This document shows, in pieces, positions 32,441 through 41,996 of a stretch of DNA of 64,000 nt (the stretch's first letter is position 1; each line of letters starts with the position of its first letter). The position numbers were made by a program, and so were the translations under genes. This stretch comes from Metarhizium brunneum (Eukaryota > Ascomycota > Sordariomycetes > Hypocreales > Clavicipitaceae), in assembly GCF_013426205.1 (NCBI RefSeq), contig NC_089427.1, forward strand, positions 558,001 to 622,000. Reading direction: 5' to 3'. The notes beneath the pieces are model-generated. The model searched no databases. It had not been told where the DNA came from and saw nothing but the letters and a program-made list of their open reading frames with translations.

Positions 32441-33706
32441 TTACTTTCTCCTGGTCTCATTTCCAAGACCGATGCCAAGGCAGTTGGCGAAATAAGTGAC
32501 CGTGCCGCTCCAGTCAGAGAAGGCACCAACTATGCCAACCTCCTTCACCAGAAAGTGAAGGAGATTGTACATATCTCCGTCCTTGGTCGCCACATCTTGA
32601 AGACCGGTATAATAGTAGTCGCCATTGGCCCGGGCAAGAGCAACAGGGCCGGATCGCTCGAAACTCCACACTACCAGTCCTAGATCCTGTTTTTTGGCCT
32701 CTTTGGCATACGCGCTGGGGGTCATGGTGCCGTTCTTTGCCTCAATCAGATAGTGAAATGGAGGAGCCGCGAACTTGACGCCTTCCGCTTTATACTGGGC
32801 CAAGTTCTGAATTGCCTGCTCCATCCCGCCTGGCTTTTCCGCAGATTCATCGAGAAGAATGGCATTCTCGGCAAAGGCGCGTTCAGACTTGAGCCAGTAT
32901 TGAAGCGTCTTGAGCTCGAAGCTCTGGGCCATAACCATCGAAGCAGGTACTCCGGCATTCTTGTAGTTGTCAATCATCTGCTGAGCAAACCTTTCATGAG
33001 TGTAGTTGTTACCAAACGGCATTTGCACTTCGGGTGCCTTCAGCTCGGGAGTGTGCCGAAGCCCCAGAGACTTGACCATGGCAATATGTTCTTTGTGGTC
33101 CATGATTGTGCCGCAGGTAGCGTACAGGTCAGTTCGCCATTTGAGAGTACCGTCCAGGAAGTCCTTGGGGTTGGTAGCCGAAGCATTGAAGCCGTCCATT
33201 TTGGCGCAAAGAGACTTGAATTCGGCGAGGGTGATGTCACTGGTGCAGCACTTGGCCGACGCAGGCTTTCCATCTTTTGCCGGAGTGAAGGGCTGTGTGC
33301 ATTTTGCATTGAGCGCTGGGATGTCGACAATGTTGGTGGTCGTGTGCAAGTCGCACTGGCTGTGGCGGCAAACCAGTTGGAGATCCTTGGTAAAGGTGAC
33401 ATCGCACTCCAACACGCCGGCTCCCATGCGAGCTCCGGCTAGGTTAGACTCCCTGGAGTGCTCGGGAATCTGCATACAGGCTCCGCCACGATGGCCAAGT
33501 GAGAAGGTAGAGGGCTTGATGGTCATCTCCGAGCACGACTCCAACTGGGACTTGAGAGGCCCATTGGTCATGTTGTTCACCAGGAAAAACGGCCTTGGTC
33601 CTACATCAATACGCGTAATCGGTTTGACTTGGGGAGCACAAGGAGCTGCCGAAACTTGGCTGACGGCCACCAAGCCGGCCAGCAACAGTGAAGACACAGC
33701 CGGCAT
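32441..33706 (-). CDS. Secreted glycerophosphodiester phosphodiesterase family protein
   Basis: GDPD enzymes hydrolyse glycerophosphodiesters to sn-glycerol-3-phosphate and an alcohol. It is a single exon of 421 residues. The signal peptide is clear (MPAVSSLLLAGLVAVSQVSA, then APC). The catalytic elements are LGHRGGACMQIPEHSRESN (HR-G with downstream Glu/Asn) and GVLECDVTFTKDLQLVCRHSQCDL (metal ligands Glu and Asp, second catalytic His). The rest follows the TIM barrel (strands ending TPELKAPEVQ, LGLVVWSFERSG). Inserted cysteines (CTQPFTP, SAKCCTSD) are typical of extracellular fungal members. The protein ends without an anchor, so it should be secreted or vacuolar. It may scavenge phosphate from lipid headgroups; regulation is not visible. 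Confidence 0.92.
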   Translation of the reverse strand: MPAVSSLLLAGLVAVSQVSAAPCAPQVKPITRIDVGPRPFFLVNNMTNGPLKSQLESCSEMTIKPSTFSLGHRGGACMQIPEHSRESNLAGARMGAGVLECDVTFTKDLQLVCRHSQCDLHTTTNIVDIPALNAKCTQPFTPAKDGKPASAKCCTSDITLAEFKSLCAKMDGFNASATNPKDFLDGTLKWRTDLYATCGTIMDHKEHIAMVKSLGLRHTPELKAPEVQMPFGNNYTHERFAQQMIDNYKNAGVPASMVMAQSFELKTLQYWLKSERAFAENAILLDESAEKPGGMEQAIQNLAQYKAEGVKFAAPPFHYLIEAKNGTMTPSAYAKEAKKQDLGLVVWSFERSGPVALARANGDYYYTGLQDVATKDGDMYNLLHFLVKEVGIVGAFSDWSGTVTYFANCLGIGLGNETRRK

Positions 33707-35126
33707 TGTTGAACCTGCAGTATAGAGTTACAAATAGATGGTAAAGGTGTGAGATGCAGCAATGCTGAATGAAAAAAAGGTCACTCCAGAGACTACCCCC
33801 GGAAACACTGTGAATAATGACCTACTCGGCTGCGACCCTAGAGCTACTTATACCTTCCATCGTGAAGAGCCAGGCACCGCGGCAAGGCCGGGGGTTGAGC
33901 GGACCGTTTCTCCATGGGGGGGCAGCTAAGAAACGGAGCACCCGGTGCAGATAACAGACGATCCAGAATTGCATGGTGATGAGTCGTGGTGTATGCACTC
34001 TTTACATGCGCATTATGCATGGGAATAAACTTAAGACTCCCACCACATGCGCTCGGGATGGTACCGTCACTGCCGTGATCGGGGTCGATTCGGTATTCGA
34101 GTGGATAGCTTCATTTCAAGGTGATTTCATGTGGACCACACCTTAAAGCCGGGCATGGATGTTGAGCAGGTACTAGTACTAGTACTAGCACTAGTAACTA
34201 GTAGTTAATGAGTCGGGTTCAATTGACCGTTTCGTTTAGATCGCGGAGAATGGGTTTGTGTTTGTTGTGCTGCACCCCTTTTGCCGTTGCTTCGATTTGC
34301 ATTCTCATGTCGGTCGTTCTCGGGTCTTGCAGGAGATCATTCCCAAGGGGCCTCGTAGTGATATCACAAATCAATAATTCTTTTCCCAATGCTCTGCCAA
34401 GCGCAAAAGTTCCGTCTCTCCTCGCTGTGGAAAGATATTGGCCACGTGCATTAGACTCGGTCAATTCTGTAACTTGGGCTTAACACGGACCTCAATAAAT
34501 TGACTGGGCATGAGGTGTGCGTGCGCCAAGTGGGCATAATCATTCGTTGCGGCAAATATGCGACAACGATCTGGACCTGACCAAGTAAATGCCCCTTGGT
34601 ACAAAAGGGGCTTGGTATTCTATCCCTACGTCAGATCCCCAACGCTAGAGTAAGTGCGGGGTTAAACGCATCTTCAACGCTTGTTCTAGATGCATTTCTA
34701 GTCTTCTGTCGTTTTGGGCCCATGGCAGGCCTCACATGCTACCACGTGGGATGCTCCCAGTAAGAGTCAATCTTCAGAATGCTATCTCAGCATCTGTGGA
34801 TGCCAGCCAAGTATTGCGTAGTTTGCTTGAGCAATGGCTTCAAAATTCATGGGTATAGCAATATCAACTCACCTTGTGAGCTCGATCACAACTCACGCGA
34901 GCACAGGGGCGAAATTCTTCAAACGATGCTTCAATTCATCCATGACGGTCCCTACTAGGGTCTTGTCAGTTTATTCAAGCACCCAGCTGGCGTTACATTG
35001 CAGGCTCAGCGCCTATGCACCTTCTCCACTTGCCAGCAAAGGGCAAGTCTCATCAATGGGGTCGAAGCCGATTGAGCAAGCATATCTCGTGGCATCACTG
35101 CATTAGTAGCAATGCAATTTCGACAC
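33707..35126. other. Intergenic with an ACTAGT-rich microsatellite
   Basis: These 1.4 kb hold the GDPD promoter and the 3' flank of the GH18 gene. The frame at 34208-34483 lacks motifs. The low-complexity repeat at 34171-34205 is listed separately. Confidence 0.55.
34171..34205. repeat. ACTAGT/TAGTAC microsatellite
   Basis: About 35 bases are built from repeated and slightly diverged ACTAGT units, each palindromic. Confidence 0.7.
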
Positions 35127-36432
35127 TTATAGTTCATCTTTGCTTGCTGCTTCTCCCATGTCGTCCTTGGTTAGGTTCTGGAGTTCATGCAGCGTTGCTG
35201 ACAGGTGAGAGAAAGCCGGGGCATCCTCGCCTATGCCCCATGCAAACACACCCCCGAGTCTCCTTTGCTTCACAATGTCCTTGAATTTGCGATGAATGAC
35301 GTTTGGTGTATCAAACGTCCACCATCGTGCCTCTTTAACGTCCAGGTAGCCAAAACTGCCGTCTTCGAAGTATTTGCCATTCGTCATGGCTCGAGAGAAG
35401 GATTGCTCCAACTCCTCTGGTATTTTGTCATGCCAACTAAAAGCAGCGGTTCTGCCCAGATCAGCACCAGTCTCTGGATCTTCCAAAAGTTGTGTTGGAC
35501 AGCTCAATGGGTGGCTTGGATCACACTCCTCAGCCATGGCCCATTTTACATAGTAAGCAAGCCCCAAGTTGAGCACTGGAGCCGACGCTCCCCGTGCTAT
35601 ATAAGACTCGATTGACTCCAGGGACGCAGACACGCCACTGTGGTGCTTGACCAAGGTGTCACGCCTGTTCAACAAGTCATAGGTCATGACGTTGATGAAA
35701 TCGACTTGTTTGACGATTCTGGGTACAGTCTCTTCGGTGAATGCCATCATGTCTCGTTCAAGGCCTGGGACTGCAATCGATAGTAGTTTGTCGCTGCCAA
35801 TGGAGACGCGTAAATCTGTCAACAGCTGCACGAGGGCTTCAATTTCCCACTTGCGCCTCTCATTTGGAATAATTTTGTAGTCATCGCGGTTGCCACTAAA
35901 TTTTGACTCGTGTTAGTTTGAGAAATACGGGACGCTTTTCCTCGTGGAGATGCTCACCCAGGGTACTCCCAGTCGATGTCGACACCATCCGCACCAGTCA
36001 GGTCAATCATCTTTTTGACATTTTCACACCATCTTTTCCTGGATTTGGCGTCCTTGTTCGCTTCCTCAAACCCTTTAGAATCTCCCCAACCACCAATAGC
36101 GACCATGACCTTCGTTTCGTGGTGAAATTTCTCTCGGACCTCCCCCACAGTTGTGAAGAGGGGAAATTCCGGGGATTGCTGATCCGAATTGAAGACATCA
36201 GATCTCATGAAGGCGAGTATAACATGCGTAATTTGTTCTGTGAGCTCCGGTTCTGATGGGACCACATTGTGTTGCCTGTGGCCATTGTTAGCCCTTTTGT
36301 AACAGTTTACGGCGGCACAGCTTACCCAGTAAGATACATGACGCAGCGGGTGGCAAAGGGCCGGTGTGTCGATGATGCCATTGTGGACAGAGTGAAGAAC
36401 CAGGCTATCGCCCATATTGACAGGACTTCCAT
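35127..36432 (-). CDS. GH18 chitinase-like protein with signal peptide and C-terminal KDEL
   Basis: This is a glycoside hydrolase family 18 protein, predicted to act on beta-1,4-GlcNAc polymers. Exons in transcription order: 36326..36432, 35958..36275, 35895 down to 35127, all in phase, giving 397 residues. Start ATG 36432 gives a hydrophobic leader (MEVLSIWAIAWFFTLSTMA) that fits a signal peptide. The barrel shows CVMYLTGQHNVVP, HVILAFM, VMVAIGGWGDSKGF and the catalytic motif DGVDIDWEYPG (132-142) with all D-x-x-D-x-D-x-E residues present. Further elements are INVMTYDLL and the final Trp strand GGVFAWGIGEDAP. The last four residues before the stop are KDEL, the ER-retrieval signal. There is no chitin-binding module. 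A leader plus KDEL predicts an ER-lumen protein, unusual for GH18; chance is possible because the tail is short. It is divergent from JIP5. Confidence 0.9.
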
Positions 36433-36994
36433 TGCCAAAATTTCTCCAAAGCGCATACAAGGTCGTTGACCAGTCTCCCGCCTTCAATACCAAGTTTTTA
36501 TCCTCAAAATGCCGTGAATTAATTTCCAATGGCGAGTGTCGTCTTCCACAGACAATTCTATATTACGGAACGTTGGGCTGTCATCAAGCCAAATACAATG
36601 AGCTCCAAATACCCGGCCCATGAAAGAAGTGATTGTCTTGCTCGAGTTGAAATGTGTAACCACACTTGCTGTGACAGCTGGCACCTGGGCACGTACTGTG
36701 CGAATAGATTGTCCGTTCCCTTCTTGTACTGTACAACGGTCAAAGTGGGCTGTACCTCTGACGTCGAGATGGCTGGAGCTCAATCATAAAAAAAAAACTC
36801 CAACAGCGAGGTCTTTTACAAAAAAACATTCCAATTGTCCGACCACAATAGCACTTTGGTGGCACCTTCCTGCCCGAATATCTCGAGAGTATCTCAAAGA
36901 AGGTACTGAAGGGATATTTCACCCAGTTTTCTCTTCCATCTGTGCTGTTCATAAACCTCCTCGAACCAGATCCAGCGAAGCTATCCCTGCCGCC
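36433..36994. promoter_or_regulatory. Divergent intergenic region, GH18 gene / JIP5
   Basis: These 562 bases lie between two divergent starts. A poly-A tract occurs near 36787-36796. No operator is recognisable. Confidence 0.45.
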
Positions 36995-38349
36995 ATGTTC
37001 GAGAACCTTTGCACGCTGCCGCTGCAAGCGGATGTCTTCGCAACAGCTCTGCACCCTACCGAACCGCTTCTCACCGTGGGTCTATCCAACGGCCTCGTGG
37101 AAACGTTTCGACTGCCGCCAAGCAACGCCTCCGAGGACGATGCCGATGCGGATGCGGATAGCAGCGTGTTGAGCGACGGGAAGGGCATGGTAGACACTGT
37201 TTGGAAGACTAGGAGACACAAAGGAAGCTGCAGGTGCCTGGCATATAGCCACGACGGTCAGGGTATGTCTTGGTCGTCCCTCTGCAAGGGCCTAGGGAAG
37301 AGTTAACTAACGAGTGTCGCTTAGCCATGTATTCTGCCGGAACCGATTCCCTAGTCAAGTACTTCGACCCGAGCAACGGAAAGGTCATTTCGAAAATCGC
37401 AATCCCGAGCACCACCTCTGTCCCCGACGCACCAACACTGCTGCATGTTCTCAACCCGCAAAGTCTTTTACTAGCGACCGACTCTGGAGCTCTTCACATC
37501 GTCGATCTGCGGGACGGCGCGCCGGGGGAAAAACCAGCGCAGACTCACTTCCCCCATTCCGACTACGTCTCGTCCATCACACCTCTCCCACCGTCGGAAG
37601 AAAGCACGAGCGGGTTCTCGAAACAATGGGTCAGCACGGGCGGCACTACGCTTGCCGTGACTGATGTTCGTCGTGGTGTCTTGGTACGCAGCGCGGACCA
37701 AGAAGACGAGCTTCTTAGTGCGTGCTTCATGCCCGGGATGGGACCCAAGAGCAAGCGCAATAACGGCGTGATAGCAATTGGTTCCGGGAGCGGTGTCCTC
37801 ACGCTCTGGGACAAGGGATCGTGGGACGACCAGCAGGAACGAATCATTGTTGACGGTGGCAAACGAGGCGGCGAGAGCATCGACGCCATGGTTAGAGTTC
37901 CCCATGAGATGGGTCTCGGGAAGAAAGTGGTGTGCGGCGTTGGCGACGGCAGTCTACGCATCGTTGACCTGGTTAAGAGGGAGGTTGACAGGTCTACAAA
38001 CCTGCGACACGACGACATGGAAGCCGTCATATCGCTAGGTTTCGACTGCGGCAACCGGCTGATCAGCGCTGGCGGCAGAACCGTCAAAGTATGGGAGGAA
38101 CTGTCCGAGTTGCAGGGCGGAGACAGCGACGAAGACTTGGATGAAGATGGTGATGACGAGGACCATGGGGGGGAGAGCAACAGCAAGCGACCCGCCGCCG
38201 ATGACAGTGACGACGACGATGATGACGACAGTGAGGATGACGGCGTGGAGGAAATGAAGCGCCGTGCCAAGCGACGCAAGGAGGTTCAGAAGAGCAAGCT
38301 TGGTCCTATGGGCGCCCATGGAGTCCTGGGCTTCGAAGGACTCGATTGA
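36995..38349 (+). CDS. JIP5: WD40 protein, ribosome biogenesis factor Jip5
   Basis: Jip5 is a small nucleolar WD-repeat protein linked to 60S ribosome assembly. Exons 36995..37262 and 37325..38349 join in phase 1, giving 430 residues. The start (gccATGttc) is followed by the family N-terminus, [38 protein letters not shown] strands recur ([92 protein letters not shown]). The C-terminus is highly acidic ([15 protein letters not shown] and a run of Asp near 390) and ends in a basic [14 protein letters not shown] segment, a nucleolar-type arrangement, then [12 protein letters not shown]. The length matches fungal orthologues. Confidence 0.94.
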
Positions 38350-39431
38350 TAATAGAATCCAAAATTACGAGATGAGATTTCCAGTTCTAGCGGAATGCGA
38401 TCCAATTCACAGATATGGTATTCTTAATGTACAGTAGCAAGAATTGATAGCAGCAATAGAAGCACAGAATTTGCATATAGGAGCAAGGCTATACAAGTGC
38501 GCCAATGAGTAATCATTTCGACCGCCTCTGCTGTAGGTTAATTGGCATTGGAGTGCGTTTGCTGCCTCTTACCAAAATGTAACAATAATGGTGTTGAGAC
38601 GAGTTTGCCATTATGTACTCATGTCACAAAACTAGATAAATCCTAGAAATACACTTAATATATCATCATTGCAGATTTGAAGTGTACAATTTCCTTTCCT
38701 CTGTTCCTTGCTATCCTAGTGTAATGTGTTACGTCAGTTACCACATATGTTCGTAAATAACCTCCAACTCCAGCCAAGGAAATTGCAGTGAAGATGTAAG
38801 TATCATTGTCCACTAACGCGTACGTCGACAGTGGTTGAAAATGTCCATTCCAAGATTTGTGGCGTAGTCACACTGTCTTGGAAATCGGGACCCTGTTCGG
38901 CCATCCAGCTGGTATTTAATCCCTTTCATGCTTCCGTTTGGTCGTATAGACGGCAATAAAACAAGCCAAGTGAAAGCGACCCTGCTTTCAAAATACCGAC
39001 TTCACCCAGTGGCAGCAATGAAAACAAAAGAAAAGACGGCATTTTGGGAAGTGTGCCATCAGTTGCAATTTGCGGTGAGGCTAGGATAGATGTCGGGGCT
39101 GTTACTGGTCAGACATTCTGCATTGATGCTTATGCGGGCTGCTGAAACATCATAAAACCGAACTCCAGCAGATAGGTGTGTTGTCAAGAGTTAGAACAAG
39201 GACATGGGAGGCGCTCTCCTATTGTAGTCCCTGTATTTGTCACCTCTTCCAAATCAACTCAGCCAGATCGCACACGCTGTCAGAAGCGAAACATGTAGCA
39301 GAATGAGATGGCGCCTGTTTTCAGATGCTGTCTGGCTTCGAAAAACCAGGCGAGTTCGGGGTGCAAGAACTGTTCGTGAAATAAATCCTAACGCTATCCC
39401 AATATTATGGAGATGCGGCCGATGCCTCACC
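38350..39431. other. Intergenic, AT-rich, no gene seen
   Basis: These 1.1 kb lie between convergent 3' ends and are AT-rich from 38350 to 38780. The short frame at 39237-39497 overlaps the 3' end of the Fe-ADH-like gene antisense and has no motif. Confidence 0.55.
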
Positions 39432-40376
39432 TTAGACACCAGGGAGATGGATGTAGCTCCATTGCGCGGTTTCGTCCTCTTTCCGCAGCTCAGTTGATCG
39501 TGCCATGGCTGCTTCATCAGTGGGTGCAGATATGCGCTTGGGCAAGCTCGTTGCGAGATCTTCATCATATATAATGACTGAAGGTAGAACTCTCGGGTCG
39601 CGGAAGGAAGTGGTGCGTGCTCCATTGCTGCGGCGTGAGGACGAGCCCTGCTCACGCTCGCGGTGACGGCGACCACTTGACTTATAGCCACCGTTGCTGC
39701 TAGTACCTATATCCCCCCTGTTGCTGTGTCTTGCGGGATATGCATCAAGGAGCAGAGGCATCATTTCGGATCCGCTGTATGTTGTAGGAATGAAAACGTG
39801 AGGGATGCCCTTGCGACATCCAATAGCTTTGGCCAAACCAACAGCTGAGGCTCCTCCGACGCTGATGACGACGTCCCGATCGTCTATGCGAGAGACTGCG
39901 TCGTCCACAACACGAGCTGGCACGTTGACAACGGCCGAGTCGAGGATCCGTGAGTTGAGGTTCGGGATGAGACTTTGAATACGTCGGGCTAAAGCGACTC
40001 TTGATGGACTGGAGACGATTAATGGCGAAGACGCACACAAGCGGCCAAGCTCCGTAGGAAGGCGTTCTATTGTGCCGCGACCGTACACAACCCGGGGCGA
40101 CCTGGGCTCTGAGTGAGATCCTTCGGTTCGCGTAGATTTGGAGGAGCTAGAACGTGAGCTGCGGGCAGACGACCGGGCTCTGGTAGCTGAGCCAGAACCA
40201 GCAGAGGAACTCGCACGTCGATTAGCAGCAACACCTATACCGCTTCCACTGGCGACAGCAGCACCGTCAGAGGGACGGTGGCTCTTGGCCGTGGCGGACA
40301 ACGGTGGCGAGTTGGTAGGCGAGGTCGTCAGGGCAAAAGGGTCACCAGTCGTGGGTGAAGTGGTGGTTGTATTCAT
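39432..40376 (-). CDS. Shortened iron-ADH / maleylacetate-reductase-like protein
   Basis: The core matches the NAD(P)-binding half of group III (iron) alcohol dehydrogenases, closest to maleylacetate reductases. ATG 40376 gives 314 residues in one exon; the open frame continues to 40445 without an ATG. Residues 1-90 are Ser/Thr/Arg-rich and disordered. The domain begins RVVYGRGTIERLPTELGRL. It includes VVISVGGASAVGLAKAIGCR (normally GGGS-x-x-G-L-A-K-A) and IPHVFIPTTYSGSEM, then a Gly/Ser/Arg-rich insert, then DPRVLPSVIIYDEDLATSLPKR. It then stops soon after the point where family members have N-A-M-A-H and the alpha-helical domain with three metal-binding histidines; here the equivalent reads DEAAMARS. 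The metal domain (about 130-150 residues) is missing. I found no in-frame downstream exon restoring it, so it is probably a pseudoenzyme or a decayed gene. Confidence 0.75.
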   Translation of the reverse strand: MNTTTTSPTTGDPFALTTSPTNSPPLSATAKSHRPSDGAAVASGSGIGVAANRRASSSAGSGSATRARSSARSSRSSSSKSTRTEGSHSEPRSPRVVYGRGTIERLPTELGRLCASSPLIVSSPSRVALARRIQSLIPNLNSRILDSAVVNVPARVVDDAVSRIDDRDVVISVGGASAVGLAKAIGCRKGIPHVFIPTTYSGSEMMPLLLDAYPARHSNRGDIGTSSNGGYKSSGRRHREREQGSSSRRSNGARTTSFRDPRVLPSVIIYDEDLATSLPKRISAPTDEAAMARSTELRKEDETAQWSYIHLPGV

Positions 40377-40781
40377 AACCCCGTCTTTGAAAGGGCTAGA
40401 CGGAACGTCTCGCAACGACCAGCCGGCCAACTGGGGTTCTGTCACGGCGGCTCAACGGGCTCAACGGGGTATTCGATGGTGAGTTGAAGGATGAACGGAG
40501 CCGAGTTTGGAGTTTCGATCCTCGGAACTTGAAAGGACTCCCGGAGATCGAGCCCGGTAATCTTGGGGGAAATCCAGTTCAGGGACTCCTTGGGCTCCCC
40601 ACGGGCAGACCCAAGTGCGACTCTATGATTCAGAAAGACCGGTTGACACCGGTTGACACATGTACGAAAATCCCACGAGGAAGGAATCAGCAGCGGAAAG
40701 AGGGAAGGCGCCTGGCAGATGGGGGGTGCAGAAGTCATAGGTTCACTCCTTGACCATTTCTTGACTAGCAACCATCATCAT

Positions 40782-40824
40782 CTACCTACCCAGGTTCCTA
40801 CTTATGTAAGTACTTAGGTAGGCG
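40782..40824. repeat. CTAGGTAC-type palindromic cluster
   Basis: Imperfect inverted words CTACCTACC and TTAGGTAGG surround GTAAGTAC. This is one member of the dispersed family described in the findings. Confidence 0.5.
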
Positions 40825-41014
40825 GCCATTCTTCCAAGGCATGGCCAGCGTAATGGAAAGGGTCCTGTGTCCCAAGAGCCCCTCTTCTCCCCATCTTTAC
40901 TTGAGGCGACATCATCCGCGTCCGGCTTGGCATGGTACAGTCCTCGGCCATGGACTGGGCGTGTCATTGGATGGTGGTGATGGTGTGAGGCACAAAAGGG
41001 ACTCAGGTCCTGAC

Positions 41015-41039
41015 GTAGGCGCCTACCTAGGTTCCTAGC
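41015..41039. repeat. CTAGGTAC-type palindromic cluster
   Basis: A perfect 12-bp palindrome (GTAGGCGCCTAC, 41015-41026) runs into CTAGGTTCCTAG. It belongs to the same family as 40782-40824. Confidence 0.55.
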
Positions 41040-41612
41040 ATGTATTACTGATCAGGCTAGTGTGGAGTAAAGCGGGCCAGGGCAGAGCCATCAGTGGCCA
41101 GTATTGCGCCTTAGCAGACCAGCCGGTGGAGCAGGTGTCGACGGAGGTTCCTGTCCGGCGGTGGCAATTTAGAGCGCAGAATCCAGAAAACGGTTTTTGC
41201 CCATGCCAAACGTTGAAATTGCCATCTTTTTGTGTGCGTGCCAGCAAATACCCATCGGCAGATGTTTTGGTCCCGTCAGACGCCACTCATGAGAAATTTG
41301 GGACATGAAGAGGGGCATCAGCTACTGTCGGTGCGAAACACGGGATGATGCACATGACCTTTCATTCTCTTAATTTTTTTCTCTTTCTCCTTCTCAGACC
41401 AGTAAGTGGGTTTGTCATTTATGCTGAGATATTTAGTTGATATTGGCGGAAGACACTGGGGCATGCTTATGATATAGTGCGTAGGGCAATGGGATGCCAA
41501 ATAAGGAAGTAAGTTTGCATGACCTAGATGCCAACGAAATGTTGACCTGGGGGTACGCAAAGCAGAAAGAGCTAGTATTAAAGCCTTAGTTTTGTAAATT
41601 ATTCCCTAAGGG

Positions 41613-41626
41613 GGCCGCCTGCGGCC
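41613..41626. repeat. GC-rich inverted repeat (GGCCGC-CT-GCGGCC)
   Basis: A perfect 6-bp hairpin with a 2-base spacer sits inside an otherwise AT-rich island. It has no known role here. Confidence 0.5.
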
Positions 41627-41996
41627 GCCTTTAACTTGAATAAATAATAGTCGACCAGTTATGCGGACTTCCACTTTTCTTATTAACCACCTGGGCAGTC
41701 ATTAAAGAGTATTTCTACCTTGAATTAATGACATACCTAGGGACATCTTCGTATATATATCATAAAGAGGTAAAGCGGGAAGCAACAGCCCGCTCCGGTT
41801 GCTTGCCAAGATTACTCAACTCGGTCCAGGATGAAGTTGGTATGTGCGTAGTGAGAATATAATGCTGCCTTTGTCCTTAGTTCTTCATCTTCTTCCTCGA
41901 ATACTTCTGCCCCCAAACCCCGGAGTACATGGATCCTTGTTTTCCCATAAGTAGATTCATTTCACCCTACATTCCTGTACTTTCATCATGTACCCC

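Larger units (their letters stand above)
40377..41996. other. Intergenic with CTAGGTAC-type palindromes and a GC hairpin
   Basis: These 1.6 kb show no recognisable gene. Clusters of ACCTAGGTA-like words are at 40782-40824 and 41014-41041. A GC-rich palindrome at 41613-41626 sits in an AT-rich island (about 41575-41780) that could be a remnant transposon end. Confidence 0.55.

Noticed and set aside
32753..33725. Long plus-strand frames opposite the GDPD gene
   Set aside because: Antisense to clear catalytic motifs of GDPD; no independent support.
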